A DNA stretch of 64,000 nt from UBA7803 sp041395905 (GTDB lineage Bacteria; Pseudomonadota; Gammaproteobacteria; Pseudomonadales; Azotimanducaceae): contig JAWKZP010000017.1 in the NCBI GenBank assembly GCA_041395905.1, positions 1 through 64,000 on the forward strand, read 5' to 3'. The number at the start of each line of letters is the position of its first letter. The first letter of the stretch is position 1. Positions 7,042 through 16,179 of the stretch are shown here, in pieces. Below the pieces are notes generated by a model. It searched no databases and had not been told where the DNA came from. It saw only the letters and a list, made by a program, of their open reading frames with translations. The position numbers and the translations under genes were made by a program.

Positions 7042-8077
7042 AGCGGGCCGAGCGCCATCGCGCCGCCATCCTGGACGCGATCGAAAAAGGCACCTTCGAC
7101 TACGCCACCACCTTCCCGAAATCGAAAAACGCACCGCTGTTCAGCGACCAGCCCGGCGCGACGATTACCGTCGAGCGTTTCCTCTCCGATTGGTGGCGCG
7201 GTGAGGAGAAGGACCTGAAGGCCTCCACCCGCACCGTCGACAAGCGAATCGTCTTCAACCAGATCATCCCCGAGTTCGGTCAGCTCGCGCTCACGGATCT
7301 GAAGTGGCACATGATCCGCGACTGGGCCAAGTCCCAGGGCTGGAGCCGGAAGACCCAGAACAACAAGCTCAGCGTCCTTCGTCGGGCTCTCAACGAGGCC
7401 GTGGAGCAGGAGCTCATCCACAATCACCCGATGGCGAACAAGGTCATTCGCCGCCGCAAGTCGCGGAGCGAATCGGTAGCCAGCACGAAGTCCAAGATCG
7501 ACCCGTTCAGCCACGAGGAACGTACTGCGCTCATCGGGGCCGCCAGGGGACAGCTCCAGAACCTGGTCCAGTTCGGATTCTGGACGGGGCTACGGCTCTC
7601 CGAACTGTTCGCCCTCAACTGGGGCAACGTCGACTGGATCAACGACCGAATCTACGTCGAGGGTGCGCTCACCCAGGACGCGGACGAAATCGAGGATACG
7701 AAAACGGAAGCTGGCGAGCGCACGGTCAACCTTTTGCCTCCGGCTATTGCCGCCCTGAAGGCCCAGAAGGAACATACATTCCTAAAGGCGCCGAAGTTTT
7801 TCAGAATCCGCATACGCGGGCACGATGGACAGGCGACCAGGCGCTTCGTACGCGGCAGTGGAACACGCTTTGCCGGCGAGCTGGTGTCAGGTACCGACCG
7901 CCCGGCCAGATGCGTCACACGTTTGCTTCGATGTCGTTGATGGCTGGAGAGTCGCCGCAGTGGGTCGCGGCGCAGATGGGTCATACCGACTGGACGTTCA
8001 CGGCGCGGGTCTACTACCGATGGATACCCAAGGATGCTGGGGATGCGGGACACAAGGTGATGAAGCAATGGGGGTAG
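6918..8077 (+). pseudogene. int: Tyrosine recombinase (phage-type integrase), frameshifted
   Basis: Residues 1-60 (MGRKPRTGVRAVSASSIEIS onward) are the N-terminal arm-binding domain of Min27-like integrases. A core-binding domain follows, then a catalytic domain with Arg in TGLRLSELFALNW. The first frame continues only to 7940. The rest of the catalytic domain, with RHTFAS, GHTDW and the Tyr motif RVYYRW, is in another frame ending at 8077. The switch maps to a run of five T at 7797-7801; six T would restore KFFQNPHTRARWTG and one protein of about 387 residues. Either a real slippage mutation has inactivated it, the run is a slippery site, or it is a sequencing error. It points toward the tRNA-Ser attachment site 6 kb away. 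Confidence 0.85.
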
Positions 8078-8135
8078 TAGGACTGATCGGTAAAGAGCGC
8101 GGCGTTCTGTTAATTCAACTTAGTTGATCTGTCAT

Positions 8136-9788
8136 ATGGAAATTGCAACTTCCTGGGTTAAACCTCCTCCGCAAATTGGAGGCTTGGACCACCTCGCCGT
8201 CCAGGCACCATGCATCAGCATCTACGGGCGCCTTCTGCCGGGCATTACCAACGTAACCGATCGCGCGCGTTACTATTCGTTTTACCCATGGCTGATTTGG
8301 AGTTTCGACCGCCGTGGCTTCACGAAATACGGTGACGAATTCAAAGAACGATTTCGCCGCGCTGACTGTCTCTTCACGCTAATCGCAGAGCGCCACGCCT
8401 ACCACACCGGCGTTGACTACGAGGACCACGCCGGAAGCTATAGTCGGCAGCAACACTCTCGCTCCCGTTGCCAAAGCACTCGGTGATATGACACCCTGAC
8501 GCTATCAGATTACTCCCTACGTGACGGCGCCAAAGCGCGCTACTTCACGAACCCGTTGGGCGGCCTCGGGCAGTACTACTTGGGCGTGATGCGCGAGCTG
8601 GGGATTTTGGACGGCGACACGGCTAGTGGGGTGAAATACACGCGACAGATCGGCCAAGTGATCGCCGAGCACATGGATGCCGGGTTGGACGGTGATCTTT
8701 TCCACTCAGTTGTGGAATCCAACACGGTCACCACCCAGCAGCTCGACGTATTGAGTACTGCGTGCCCGTGCCAGTTGCACAACAATGTTGGAGAGTCGGG
8801 CCTCCTTACCGAACTCTTTTTCTCGCGTGGGCTGTTCCACGACCTGGAAGCCCTGCCGCGTCGTCGCACTCTGCAATCAATTCTTCATCTTTCGACCCTG
8901 CTTGCAGACGACAACGTTGAGATTTCCGAAGCCACATTTCGCGCTTGCGCTTATTCCGGCGGACTTCCAAACGGCCAGTCGTGGTCGATTCCCGAATCCT
9001 TGGCCCAAAACCGCGCAAAGTGGTCAATCTATGCACGCAACGAGCTGTTGTCGGTCGCCACCCAGGGGCTCTTCTACGCATTGCTCGATGGCTACGAAGA
9101 GTCTGGTCGACGCTTTCACGCGAGCGCCCAGCTGGTGGACTGGTTTATACGCACTCCGGAGACACAGGCGGCACTCGACGCGATCGGCACCAGCCGGAGC
9201 TTTTCGCAGCTTGTTGAGACGGCCGCTGCACAGCTCCCACCTCTCACGAACTGGAAAGACCAAGACCACGAGATCCAATATGCCGAACAGCTGGTGCAGC
9301 TCTGTCGCAACGAGAAATCCGCTGAGAACCGCAGCGATATTATTACTGCGGCGCTCCGCATCCTTATCTCGCTGACTCAGCGCTCCTCAACCGAGCTCCA
9401 TGCGTATGGAGACCTCGTCTTCGAGGATGGATACTTCAGCTATTACCCGATCAACCTCCGATCGTTCCGATTTCATGCAGCCAACACATGGCCTTCGATG
9501 ACTGCGACCGAAGTCCTGAGATGGCTACTCCTACACTGGGGTATCGATAACCATCTGCGCGTCGCCCTGCGGAAACTCCGCGGACAATCCCAATCGACAT
9601 TTCGCATTCGTCCTTCGGATCAGGGGCTGGAAGTTACCGCGATTCCTCCAGCCGTACACACGCGGCCCCGCTTCAACCAGGCTGTCCGCATCCTGAAGGA
9701 TCTTCGCGCTCTTACGCGTGCGGATTCCGGACTGTGGATTCCTAGCGAAGTCGGCACCGCTATGCTGGGGCTAGGCGATGCTCCCTAG
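8136..9788 (+). pseudogene. Unknown protein of the PLD/GIY-YIG cassette, double frameshift
   Basis: The frame opens at ATG 8136 (MEIATSWVKPPPQIGGLDHL) and contains LLPGITNVTDRARYYSFYPW, a segment reminiscent of DUF6361-like proteins, though I cannot assign a family firmly. A stop occurs at 8484. Coding resumes in the same frame (DTLTLSDYSLRDGAKARYFT) and runs to 9788. Between them, about 15 residues (VGSNTLAPVAKALGD) lie in a second frame, so a +1 indel near 8442 and a compensating indel near 8485-8490 are needed. Repaired length is about 550 residues. The stop overlaps the PLD gene start by 11 nt, suggesting one operon. No catalytic motif was recognised. Confidence 0.6.
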
Positions 9789-12351
9789 GCTGTCGCTCCT
9801 CGACGAGTTACGAAAGGGTGGCTACGAAGCCTCGCTGATCACAACTTTCAATGCTTACCTTCCCTTCTATGAAGAAGTGGTTCTGCGGCGCCTCATCAAT
9901 GCCGGGGTCCGACACAACGTGCTTCTGATGGACGCCCAACAGTACAGCGTCTCGCTTCAGAACCATCCGCCCCGGCTTGCTGGTCGGAGCTACACATTGG
10001 CGCCCATCGCCGTTCCGGGCGCATTCCACCCAAAATTGATCTTTCTTGCAGGAAAGCAAAAGGGCCTTGTCGTCGTCGGCAGCCACAACATGACGCTCGC
10101 CGGTTTTGGATTCAACCGTGAACTCACGAACGTCATCCGCATCGGAGCGACAGGCGACGAGGCTGGGATCGCGGTCGCTGCCCATGCGTGGTCGGAGATT
10201 TTTCACTGGATCGATTCATCTTCCGAAAAGCTTCCGCAGCCGATCCGCGATATGGTCGCCCGCGTCAAAGACTTCGCTCCATGGCTGAGCGCAGAAGCCC
10301 CCGGGTCTGACAGCGAAGTTCAACTACTCGCTGGTAGAGCAGGCGCCCAGCCCCTCTGGGAACAACTCCGGAGTCTCATCACTGCCCCGGCGAAAGAGAT
10401 CTTTCTCACCGGGGCATTCTTCGACGCGAAATTGACCTTTTTGAACCAGATAAATACTGACCTACAGCCGGAACGGCTCGTCGTGGCCCTGGACCCCGCC
10501 ACCGTTGAGATCCCTCCCGATACGAAAGGCGTTTCCGGGGTTCGTTTTGTTCGTGCCGAAAACCTTGGTACCGACGATGAAAAGGACGTTGCTATTGGAT
10601 ACCTCCACGCCAAGGGGGTGTTCTTGCGTCTTCAGAACAACGACTGCGTTTTCGTTTCTGGAAGCGCGAACCCAAGCCGGCCGGCCTGGCTGGCCAATAA
10701 GGGCGACGGAAATACTGAGCTGATGGTGGCGCGCCTGGGAGCAAGCGCAGAAAGCGCGGCGAGTGAACTTGGCTTTGCTGAGATTCCTAATCTCCCACCT
10801 TTGGACGATAACGATTGGCAGACCATCGCGAACAATCGATCGCGGGTTGATAGCGAACCGACATCCGGCCCCAAGGTTGGCGTCGCCGTTGTCGTAGATG
10901 ACGAGGTCCACATCGATGTGGGGCTCGCGATCGGACTTCAGAGCGCCACACTCATCTTACTCGATGCTGAGCGCCGTGAGATTGCACAAGGAATCGGACT
11001 AATAGAAGCGGATGACCAGTACGTTGCGACATTCGCTCGTGAGGCTCTGGCCCAGGCACGCTTTCTTCGATGCGCACTCGATAAGCAGACCGCTGCAGAC
11101 TTGTTACTCCACCATGCACGTATCGTCGAAGAACAAGCGCGAACCGGGGTGCAGAAGCGGTTTAAGGATGCCTTGCTCAGCTTGCAAACCGACACGCCAA
11201 ACATCGGGCTGCTCATTGAGTGTCTCGACAAGATTGTCTTTTCGGACGATGCGTCTCGGTCACCGGTGCCCCCAGGGCACGCGTCGTCACCACCGCCTAC
11301 GGTTAGCGAGGAGGATTCCGAAACCGACAGCCTCGCTATAGACGTCTCCGATGTCAGCCGGAGAAAGTCGAAACATAGACTGACTCATAATAGCGACCTT
11401 GGCTACTTGCTGGACACTCTGATTTTTCATCTTCGATTTCACGAAGATCGAACGATGGAAACCGTCGATCGGTTGGGTCGTTCAGAGGAAGAGCAGGTCG
11501 GCGCCGACGACTCCGAGGATGCGGGCGAAGCTCATCTAACCGAAGACGATCGCGCTGAGCTTCTGACGCTTTGTCATGCGAAGGTCCGCACGGTCGTGCG
11601 ACGCATGATCAAGCAGCTGACTGCCTACACCGAAGGGAAGCAAGCACTGGACGCTGTGCTTTTTCGGCTGCTAGGCGTTTTGGCCGTTCTTCGGGAGCTG
11701 CGAAGTTGCGATGGCCGTGTCCAGTGGGTGGATCAGGGGAAGACGACTGTTCCCTGCGAAGAGCGGGTGCGCTTATTTGAAGAGGTGATGTTCAGTCTTT
11801 TCGAAGGAAAGACGTCGCTTCTGCACATGGAGGCGCTCGGAGAAGAGTTGGCTGCCAGCGAGGACGTAGCGCGGCTGAAAGGTCTGTTGCTATGGCTCGC
11901 TTGGGACTGTGGCCTTCTCTTCGATCTGGATAAGCCCTTCATGGAGACTCCAGAAAAGCAGGCTGCGCGGCTCAAGACCAATGCAATGCTGCTTGCATTG
12001 GCCCAGTCTGTACAGGCGGATGAACAGGTAACGGAAGAGGCTCAACAAAGTATCGGCATCTTTACGACCAGTGATATGGATTGGCTGAATGTAGTACGCG
12101 GCCTGGCCACTCAATGTGATGCTGCCAAGCGAGGAGAGTTGGCGGCGCGTTCCGCAGACGAAGCTGAGCCGGGAGACGTGGCTATTCACCGAAACATTCA
12201 AAATTGGGACCTACGTGTCGTGGCCGGTGCCCGCGGAAATGCGGTTTCATTGATCAAGCTTACGCGAGCCAAAGAAAGGGTCGATTACATGCCGGAGCAT
12301 TTGCTGACGACCAAACTCTACCCGGACCGGCCCGCGGCTCTGTCTGGTTAG
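9778..12351 (+). CDS. Phospholipase D-family protein with two HKD-type motifs
   Basis: An 857-residue protein. The first PLD motif is H84-x-K86 with GSHN at 101-104 (FHPKLIFLAGKQKGLVVVGS), and the second is H277-x-K279 followed by GSANPSRPAW. Both have Asn where many PLD enzymes have Asp, as in nuclease-type members. The middle and C-terminal parts are long, acidic and helical. PLD nucleases of this size occur in defence-like operons with helicases, but no helicase is present here. The TAG at 12349 may be premature: the frame continues in the same register with FAEIERRGERLVDVNGAEY. The start ATG 9778 overlaps the upstream gene. Substrate unknown. Confidence 0.75.
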   Translation: MLPRLSLLDELRKGGYEASLITTFNAYLPFYEEVVLRRLINAGVRHNVLLMDAQQYSVSLQNHPPRLAGRSYTLAPIAVPGAFHPKLIFLAGKQKGLVVVGSHNMTLAGFGFNRELTNVIRIGATGDEAGIAVAAHAWSEIFHWIDSSSEKLPQPIRDMVARVKDFAPWLSAEAPGSDSEVQLLAGRAGAQPLWEQLRSLITAPAKEIFLTGAFFDAKLTFLNQINTDLQPERLVVALDPATVEIPPDTKGVSGVRFVRAENLGTDDEKDVAIGYLHAKGVFLRLQNNDCVFVSGSANPSRPAWLANKGDGNTELMVARLGASAESAASELGFAEIPNLPPLDDNDWQTIANNRSRVDSEPTSGPKVGVAVVVDDEVHIDVGLAIGLQSATLILLDAERREIAQGIGLIEADDQYVATFAREALAQARFLRCALDKQTAADLLLHHARIVEEQARTGVQKRFKDALLSLQTDTPNIGLLIECLDKIVFSDDASRSPVPPGHASSPPPTVSEEDSETDSLAIDVSDVSRRKSKHRLTHNSDLGYLLDTLIFHLRFHEDRTMETVDRLGRSEEEQVGADDSEDAGEAHLTEDDRAELLTLCHAKVRTVVRRMIKQLTAYTEGKQALDAVLFRLLGVLAVLRELRSCDGRVQWVDQGKTTVPCEERVRLFEEVMFSLFEGKTSLLHMEALGEELAASEDVARLKGLLLWLAWDCGLLFDLDKPFMETPEKQAARLKTNAMLLALAQSVQADEQVTEEAQQSIGIFTTSDMDWLNVVRGLATQCDAAKRGELAARSADEAEPGDVAIHRNIQNWDLRVVAGARGNAVSLIKLTRAKERVDYMPEHLLTTKLYPDRPAALSG

Positions 12352-12481
12352 TTTGCCGAGATTGAGCGCAGAGGAGAGCGACTCGTCGATGTCAATGGGG
12401 CGGAATACTTGCGGTTGGGCAGAACGGGACGACCGTGCGCGGAAAGCCGCCTTGGTCTTTCCGGACACCAAAGAGGTTTGA
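12352..12481 (+). pseudogene. Apparent displaced 3' coding tail of the PLD-family gene
   Basis: After the TAG at 12349 the same frame still reads like protein (VDVNGAEYLRLGRT) up to a GGG run at 12426-12428. From there the next frame gives DDRARKAALVFPDTKEV and stops at 12479-12481, 9 nt before the next gene's GTG. One nonsense change plus one G insertion would explain this. An intact ancestor would be about 900 residues. Inference from reading-frame character; alignment to an intact homologue would settle it. Confidence 0.5.
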
Positions 12482-12489
12482 GCGAGATC

Positions 12490-13495
12490 GTGACGCGCGA
12501 GCCCGCAACGATCTGGGAGTTGCTGAGAAGCTGCGCCGAAAAGCTTACCGCGGAGGGACGAACGCCATTTAGCCGAGGCGATCTCATTACCTGTGTTCAA
12601 CGTCGGGAACCACGATATGGACCCGACTCCATTAATCCTATTATTCAGGGAATCACGTCGAATCTGCGCGGCGGTGCACCCGGGGCTGTCGGGAAAAAAC
12701 ATCCTCTTCAGCGTCGCGCGCGGGCGATTCATTCTCTATCGAAAAGCGAAGCAGGCCGGGCATGTAGGCGATATGCCCTCTGCCTCGCACGATGCGTCCC
12801 GACCTCGACGCGCCGTTTCAACGCAGAACTCGACCGGCGAGGTCCCGCAACTTTCGCTTTCAAGAACGATGTTCGTGCTCCCATGTTCAGGACAGAAGTC
12901 ACGCTCGGCGAGCACTTCTCAGGGGCCGTCTTTAGTCGATTTTCTGTCCCGTGAGTTGGCGCGTGAACTCATGACCCAGCGTGCCCGCAACGCGGAGCGT
13001 GCTTGTGTCGACGAGTCCACCCTGGCAAGAGCGATCGATAGATACGATGGCACCCTTTATGAGATTGCCCGCTTCGCCATCGATGAACTGATCGCGAAAG
13101 GCGCGCACGTGTTGGTACTCTCCGGCGGATACGGTGTCGTGCTGGCCACCGAACCGATCGGCATGTACGAAGCCAGGTTCCGAAATTCGATGTGGCCAGA
13201 TCGGGTCGTGGAGCGCTGCCTCGCTGAATACGCGTCGAAGACTGGCATCACGACGGTAGTCGGGATCTTGTCGGGTTCGACTGGCTATGCCCAGGCGTTT
13301 CGCAGGACCCGTTGGCCATCGACGCTGTCGCAGGTCCTACTCGTAACACCGCAGCGCGGTACCGGTGCGATGGTCAAGGCGCCGAGAGCCCAGGGGGAGG
13401 CACTAGTCTCCATCGCCGCTTCAGGAAAGCTTGGTGAGCGATGGCGGAGCACCGATGACCTGGCCATGGAGATAGTCCGGATTGAAACGAGCTGA
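12490..13495 (+). pseudogene. Winged-helix plus YaaA/DUF6884-like protein, frameshifted
   Basis: From GTG 12490 the N-terminal 70 residues (TIWELLRSCAEKLTAEGRTP; FSRGDLITCVQRREPRYGPD) look like a winged-helix domain seen at the N-terminus of restriction-like proteins. A run of six A at 12694-12699 shifts the frame; five A would join it to NILFSVARGRFILYRK in the frame that continues to 13495. The C-terminal 200 residues begin MFVLPCSGQKSR and contain VLVLSGGYGVVLATEPIGMY, the pattern of DUF6884/YaaA-like proteins. The gene overlaps the GIY-YIG gene by 14 nt. Exact function unknown; gene order suggests it works with the PLD and GIY-YIG proteins. Confidence 0.6.
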
Positions 13496-14061
13496 CCCCG
13501 GAGCACTAATCGAGGCGCGTCGGATCCTCGCAGATGAAGCTAGTTCTTGCCCGCCCGCGCTGTTTCCATCCGATCGGACCGTCGCGAGTAACCCCGGTCT
13601 CTACTCATGGTGGGCCGACGGCGAGGCACGACAGCAAATAGGTGCAGTCCTGCATTCCGAGGTTCCACCGCTCATCTACGCCGGTCAAGCCGGTGCGACA
13701 CAATGGCCGTCCGCAAGGAAGTCGTCGGCGACGCTGGCTAGTCGGATCCGATCGAATCACATAAACGGGAATGCATCTTCCTCCACGTTTCGACTCACGA
13801 TATCGGCCATTCTGATGGACCCACTCGAGCTCAGCGTCGCCAGACCGGCCGACTGGACCCTGACGACCGAAAGCGGGTTTCCGCGTGGATCAAAGAACAC
13901 CTCAAGTCTCGATCGCGCCCTATGCCGATCGTGACTCTTTGGAGGACTTGGAGAAGCAACTTCTAGAGGCTCTCGACCCACCGCTCAACCTTCAAGGCAT
14001 GCCCTCTACGCCGATCAGAACTCGGCTGTCCCAGCTTCGAAAGCGAATCACTAACGGTTGA
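13482..14061 (+). pseudogene. GIY-YIG nuclease-like protein, two frameshifts
   Basis: The start is taken as TTG 13482, since no ATG is available. NPGLYSWWADGEA and PPLIYAGQAGAT give the GIY-YIG half-motifs (GLY and IYAGQAG), and ATLASRIRSNHING carries the following Arg-containing helix. Restoring one G near 13847 (ARPGRLDPDDRKRVSAWIKE) and one G near 13906 (HLKVSIAPYADRDSLEDLE) recovers a continuous protein ending DPPLNLQGMPSTPIRTRL at the TGA 14059-14061. Intact length is about 193 residues. It closes the cassette and is followed at once by a strong hairpin. As sequenced it would be truncated after about 150 residues. Confidence 0.7.
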
Positions 14062-14065
14062 GTTT

Positions 14066-14089
14066 GCCCGCCGGCGAAGGGCGGCGGGC
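14066..14089 (+). terminator. Hairpin directly after the GIY-YIG gene
   Basis: GCCCGCCG and CGGCGGGC form a perfect 8-bp GC stem with an 8-nt loop, starting 4 nt after the stop codon. There is no T-tract, so intrinsic termination would be weak or factor-assisted. Confidence 0.45.
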
Positions 14090-14120
14090 ATCCGACGTCA
14101 CGGGCACGATTCGCGGCTCG

Positions 14121-14191
14121 GAAATCGTGTCCGAAATCGTGTCTAACTGGAGCCCAAACTACCCCAAAACACCCCTAAAATTAGACACGAT
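14121..14191. repeat. Direct and inverted repeats beside tRNA-Ser: likely integrase arm sites
   Basis: GAAATCGTGTC occurs twice, at 14121-14131 and 14133-14143, spaced 12 bp. ATCGTGTCTAA at 14136-14146 is repeated inverted and exactly as TTAGACACGAT at 14181-14191. They lie within 95 bp of the tRNA-Ser 3' end. Short directly and inversely repeated sites next to a tRNA-borne core site are how arm-type sites of tyrosine recombinases look. Assignment to this integrase is inferred. Confidence 0.5.
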
Positions 14192-14214
14192 GGACATCTA
14201 AGTTATTGATTTAT

Positions 14215-14302
14215 TGGCGGAGAGGGAGGGATTCGAACCCTCGATACGTTGCCGTATACACACTTTCCAGGCGTGCTCCTTCGACCGCTCGGACACCTCT
14301 CC
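14215..14302 (-). tRNA. tRNA-Ser (anticodon GGA), encoded CCA, probable attachment site
   Basis: The minus strand folds as a class II tRNA: 7-bp acceptor GGAGAGG/CCTCTCC, anticodon stem CACGC/GTGTG with loop CTGGAAA (anticodon GGA, reading UCC and UCU), a long variable arm (TATACG-GCAA-CGTATC), and T-loop TTCGAAT. The CCA end is encoded at 14215-14217. The mobile element lies immediately beyond the 3' end, the usual target of tyrosine recombinases. The tRNA is complete, so the element end restored it. Confidence 0.95.
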
Positions 14303-14313
14303 TATCAGAAAAT

Positions 14314-14428
14314 GGTGGCAACCCAAACCAGCCACACCCCGGCACACGAGTCCGATGTTACCGTTGCTCCCTTCCGGGCCTGGCGGGGTTCACAACGTAT
14401 CGTTGCGAGGGGACCGGAGTGGGTCACC
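14314..14428 (-). ncRNA. ffs: 4.5S signal recognition particle RNA
   Basis: The minus strand contains the conserved SRP helix-8 core CAGGCCCGGAAGGGAGCAAC and the partner strand GTGTGCCGGGGTGTGGCTGG. Ends pair as GGTGACCCA with TGGGTTGCCACC, giving about 115 nt, the bacterial 4.5S size. The RNA binds Ffh and targets nascent membrane proteins. It ends in ATTTT and lies 11 nt upstream of tRNA-Ser on the same strand, so the two may be co-transcribed. Exact ends are estimated from pairing. Confidence 0.93.
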
Positions 14429-14532
14429 ATTGAACCTAGGGGCGCGTATGCTACGCGAACCGCGTTCGGAAGTGTAGCAACGCGATCCTTGCCTATACTT
14501 CCCCTCATGAGCCACTTTTGGCGGACATTCCA

Positions 14533-15345
14533 ATGACTTGGGCGCTCTTCGCGGTGCTCCAGCTGGCCCTGTTCACGGTCGCTGCCGTGGCCGCCGTGCT
14601 GCTGCGCAACCGGGAGCTGAAGCGCCGGTTCGCGGCGTTGGAGGCTGCCAGCGAAGCCGCGGACGAGACCGTGCAGGCTGCGATGCAGCGCTACGAGACC
14701 CTGGCCGCCGACGCCCGCGATGCCTGGCTGCGCACGCGGATCGAGGAGACGGCTGATGCCGCAGACTCGGCGGGCGCGTTTCAGCACCTGGTGTTCGCAA
14801 ACGAGCTGGAGCCGCGGCCAGACTTCGAGCAGGAACTGCAGGCGCGCCTGGCGGCGGGCAGCGAGGCGAGCGAGCACTACCGGGCACAGTGGCAGGCGCT
14901 GCGCGAGCAGAGCTACGCGGTGGCAACCAACCTGACGGAATCGTACCCCCTCTCCCAGGCCGTGATCGCTCAGCTGTATGCCGTGTTCGAGCCCCTCGAC
15001 CAGGCGTTCGGTGTGGAGCTGCCCGCGCTGCCGGAGGCGCCCGAGCGCGATCCCAGCGACGAAGCCGACATCGCCCAGGAGGCGGAGCACCTGCGTGCGG
15101 CCAACGAGCTGCTGCACCAGCAGCTCGAGAAGGCGCAGAACGACCTGGCCGGCTACAAGGCCACGGGCGAAGAGGCCGAGGAGCAGGCCGAAGACCTCAA
15201 GCGCCTGCTGCAGCAGTTCACCCGCGACAGCCGCGACATGATGAGCTGCATCCAGAACCTCGAGCGCGAGAACGCGCGCCTGCGCGAGCAGCTCGGCGAA
15301 TCGGATCCCAGCGCCGACGGCGACCGCAGCACCCACGCTGCCTGA
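14533..15345 (+). CDS. Membrane-anchored coiled-coil protein of unknown function
   Basis: A 270-residue protein from ATG 14533; an in-frame TTG at 14518 would add five residues. Residues 2-25 (WALFAVLQLALFTVAAVAAV) form one transmembrane segment with a short periplasmic N-terminus expected. The rest is hydrophilic, very rich in Ala, Glu, Leu and Arg, with heptad-like coiled coils at about 30-70 and 175-255. No family recognised. It is divergent from ffs/tRNA-Ser and stands alone before an acyltransferase gene. Confidence applies to its being a gene. Confidence 0.7.
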   Translation: MTWALFAVLQLALFTVAAVAAVLLRNRELKRRFAALEAASEAADETVQAAMQRYETLAADARDAWLRTRIEETADAADSAGAFQHLVFANELEPRPDFEQELQARLAAGSEASEHYRAQWQALREQSYAVATNLTESYPLSQAVIAQLYAVFEPLDQAFGVELPALPEAPERDPSDEADIAQEAEHLRAANELLHQQLEKAQNDLAGYKATGEEAEEQAEDLKRLLQQFTRDSRDMMSCIQNLERENARLREQLGESDPSADGDRSTHAA

Positions 15346-15447
15346 GCCCCGGCACGAGGCGGCTGCCGCCGCAGCGCTGGCCAACGCCTGGCCCTGCCCA
15401 GGGCCATCCGCTAGAGTCCCCGACTGCTCGGCTGAATCAGGCGGCTC

Positions 15448-16170
15448 GTGCGCACGGACCATCGCCCCTACTGGGCCAAACGCTGGCATCGCGCCATGGA
15501 GCGCGCCTACCTGCAGCACTTCGTGGCGCCGCAGCTCGATGCCATGGGCGATCACTGCAAGGTCATGAAGCCGTGGCACCTGAAGATCCACGGCCCGAAC
15601 ATCCGCTTCGGCCGGTGCGTGCACGTCATCGCCGGCAGCGACCGCAAGGTGCGGCTGACCACCTGGCGGCACGCGGCTGGTGAGGGTCGCATCGACGTCG
15701 GCGACTACTGCCTGCTGTGTCCGGGCGTGCGGCTCGATTCGGCGGTGCACATCGAAGTGGGCAGCAACTCCATGATCGCCGCCGGCGCGTACCTCACCGA
15801 CGCCGACTGGCACGATCTCTACGACCGCACCGAGATCATCGGCCGCCACGGCAAGGTCACCCTCGGCGACAACGTCTGGATCGGCGACGGTGCCATCGTC
15901 TGCAAGGGCGTCACCGTCGGCGCCAACAGCATCGTCGGCGCCGGCAGCGTGGTGACCCGGGATATCCCCGACAACGTCATCGCTGCCGGCAATCCGGCGG
16001 CGGTGATCCGACCCCTCGGGGCGGAGCATCCTCTGCGGCGGCGCGAAGCCCTGCTCAGCGACCCGGAAAGGCTCGACGCCGAGATGGACCGGCTCGACCG
16101 CTACCTGCACGGCGGCAACACCGCCTTCGACTGGCTGCGCACGCTGGCGCGTCCCACACGCCGGGACTGA
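15448..16170 (+). CDS. Hexapeptide-repeat (left-handed beta-helix) acyltransferase
   Basis: A 240-residue protein starting at GTG 15448. Residues 80-195 carry imperfect hexapeptide repeats (IDVGDYCLLCPGVRLDSAVH; VTLGDNVWIGDGAIVCKGVT; VGANSIVGAGSVVTRDIPDN), ending with the VIAAGNPAAVIR signature common to LacA/CysE/WbbJ-type O-acetyltransferases. Such enzymes transfer acetyl or acyl groups from CoA to sugars or amino acids as trimers. Acceptor unknown; there is no polysaccharide cluster nearby. The C-terminus (about residues 200-240) is a helical extension. It converges with queF. Confidence 0.8.
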   Translation: MRTDHRPYWAKRWHRAMERAYLQHFVAPQLDAMGDHCKVMKPWHLKIHGPNIRFGRCVHVIAGSDRKVRLTTWRHAAGEGRIDVGDYCLLCPGVRLDSAVHIEVGSNSMIAAGAYLTDADWHDLYDRTEIIGRHGKVTLGDNVWIGDGAIVCKGVTVGANSIVGAGSVVTRDIPDNVIAAGNPAAVIRPLGAEHPLRRREALLSDPERLDAEMDRLDRYLHGGNTAFDWLRTLARPTRRD

Positions 16171-16179
16171 GCGTGAAGC

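Noticed and set aside
7797..7801. Programmed frameshifting in the integrase
   Set aside because: The T-run is only five long without a clear slippery heptamer or stimulating structure, and neighbouring genes also carry indels, so mutation or error is simpler.
12349..12351. TAG as a pyrrolysine codon
   Set aside because: Other indels in the same gene and its neighbours point to decay or error, and pyrrolysine decoding is not expected in this kind of bacterium.
14305..16110. 601-codon minus-strand open frame
   Set aside because: It covers ffs, the coiled-coil gene and the acyltransferase on the opposite strand; the plus-strand proteins have clear motifs and the minus frame has none.
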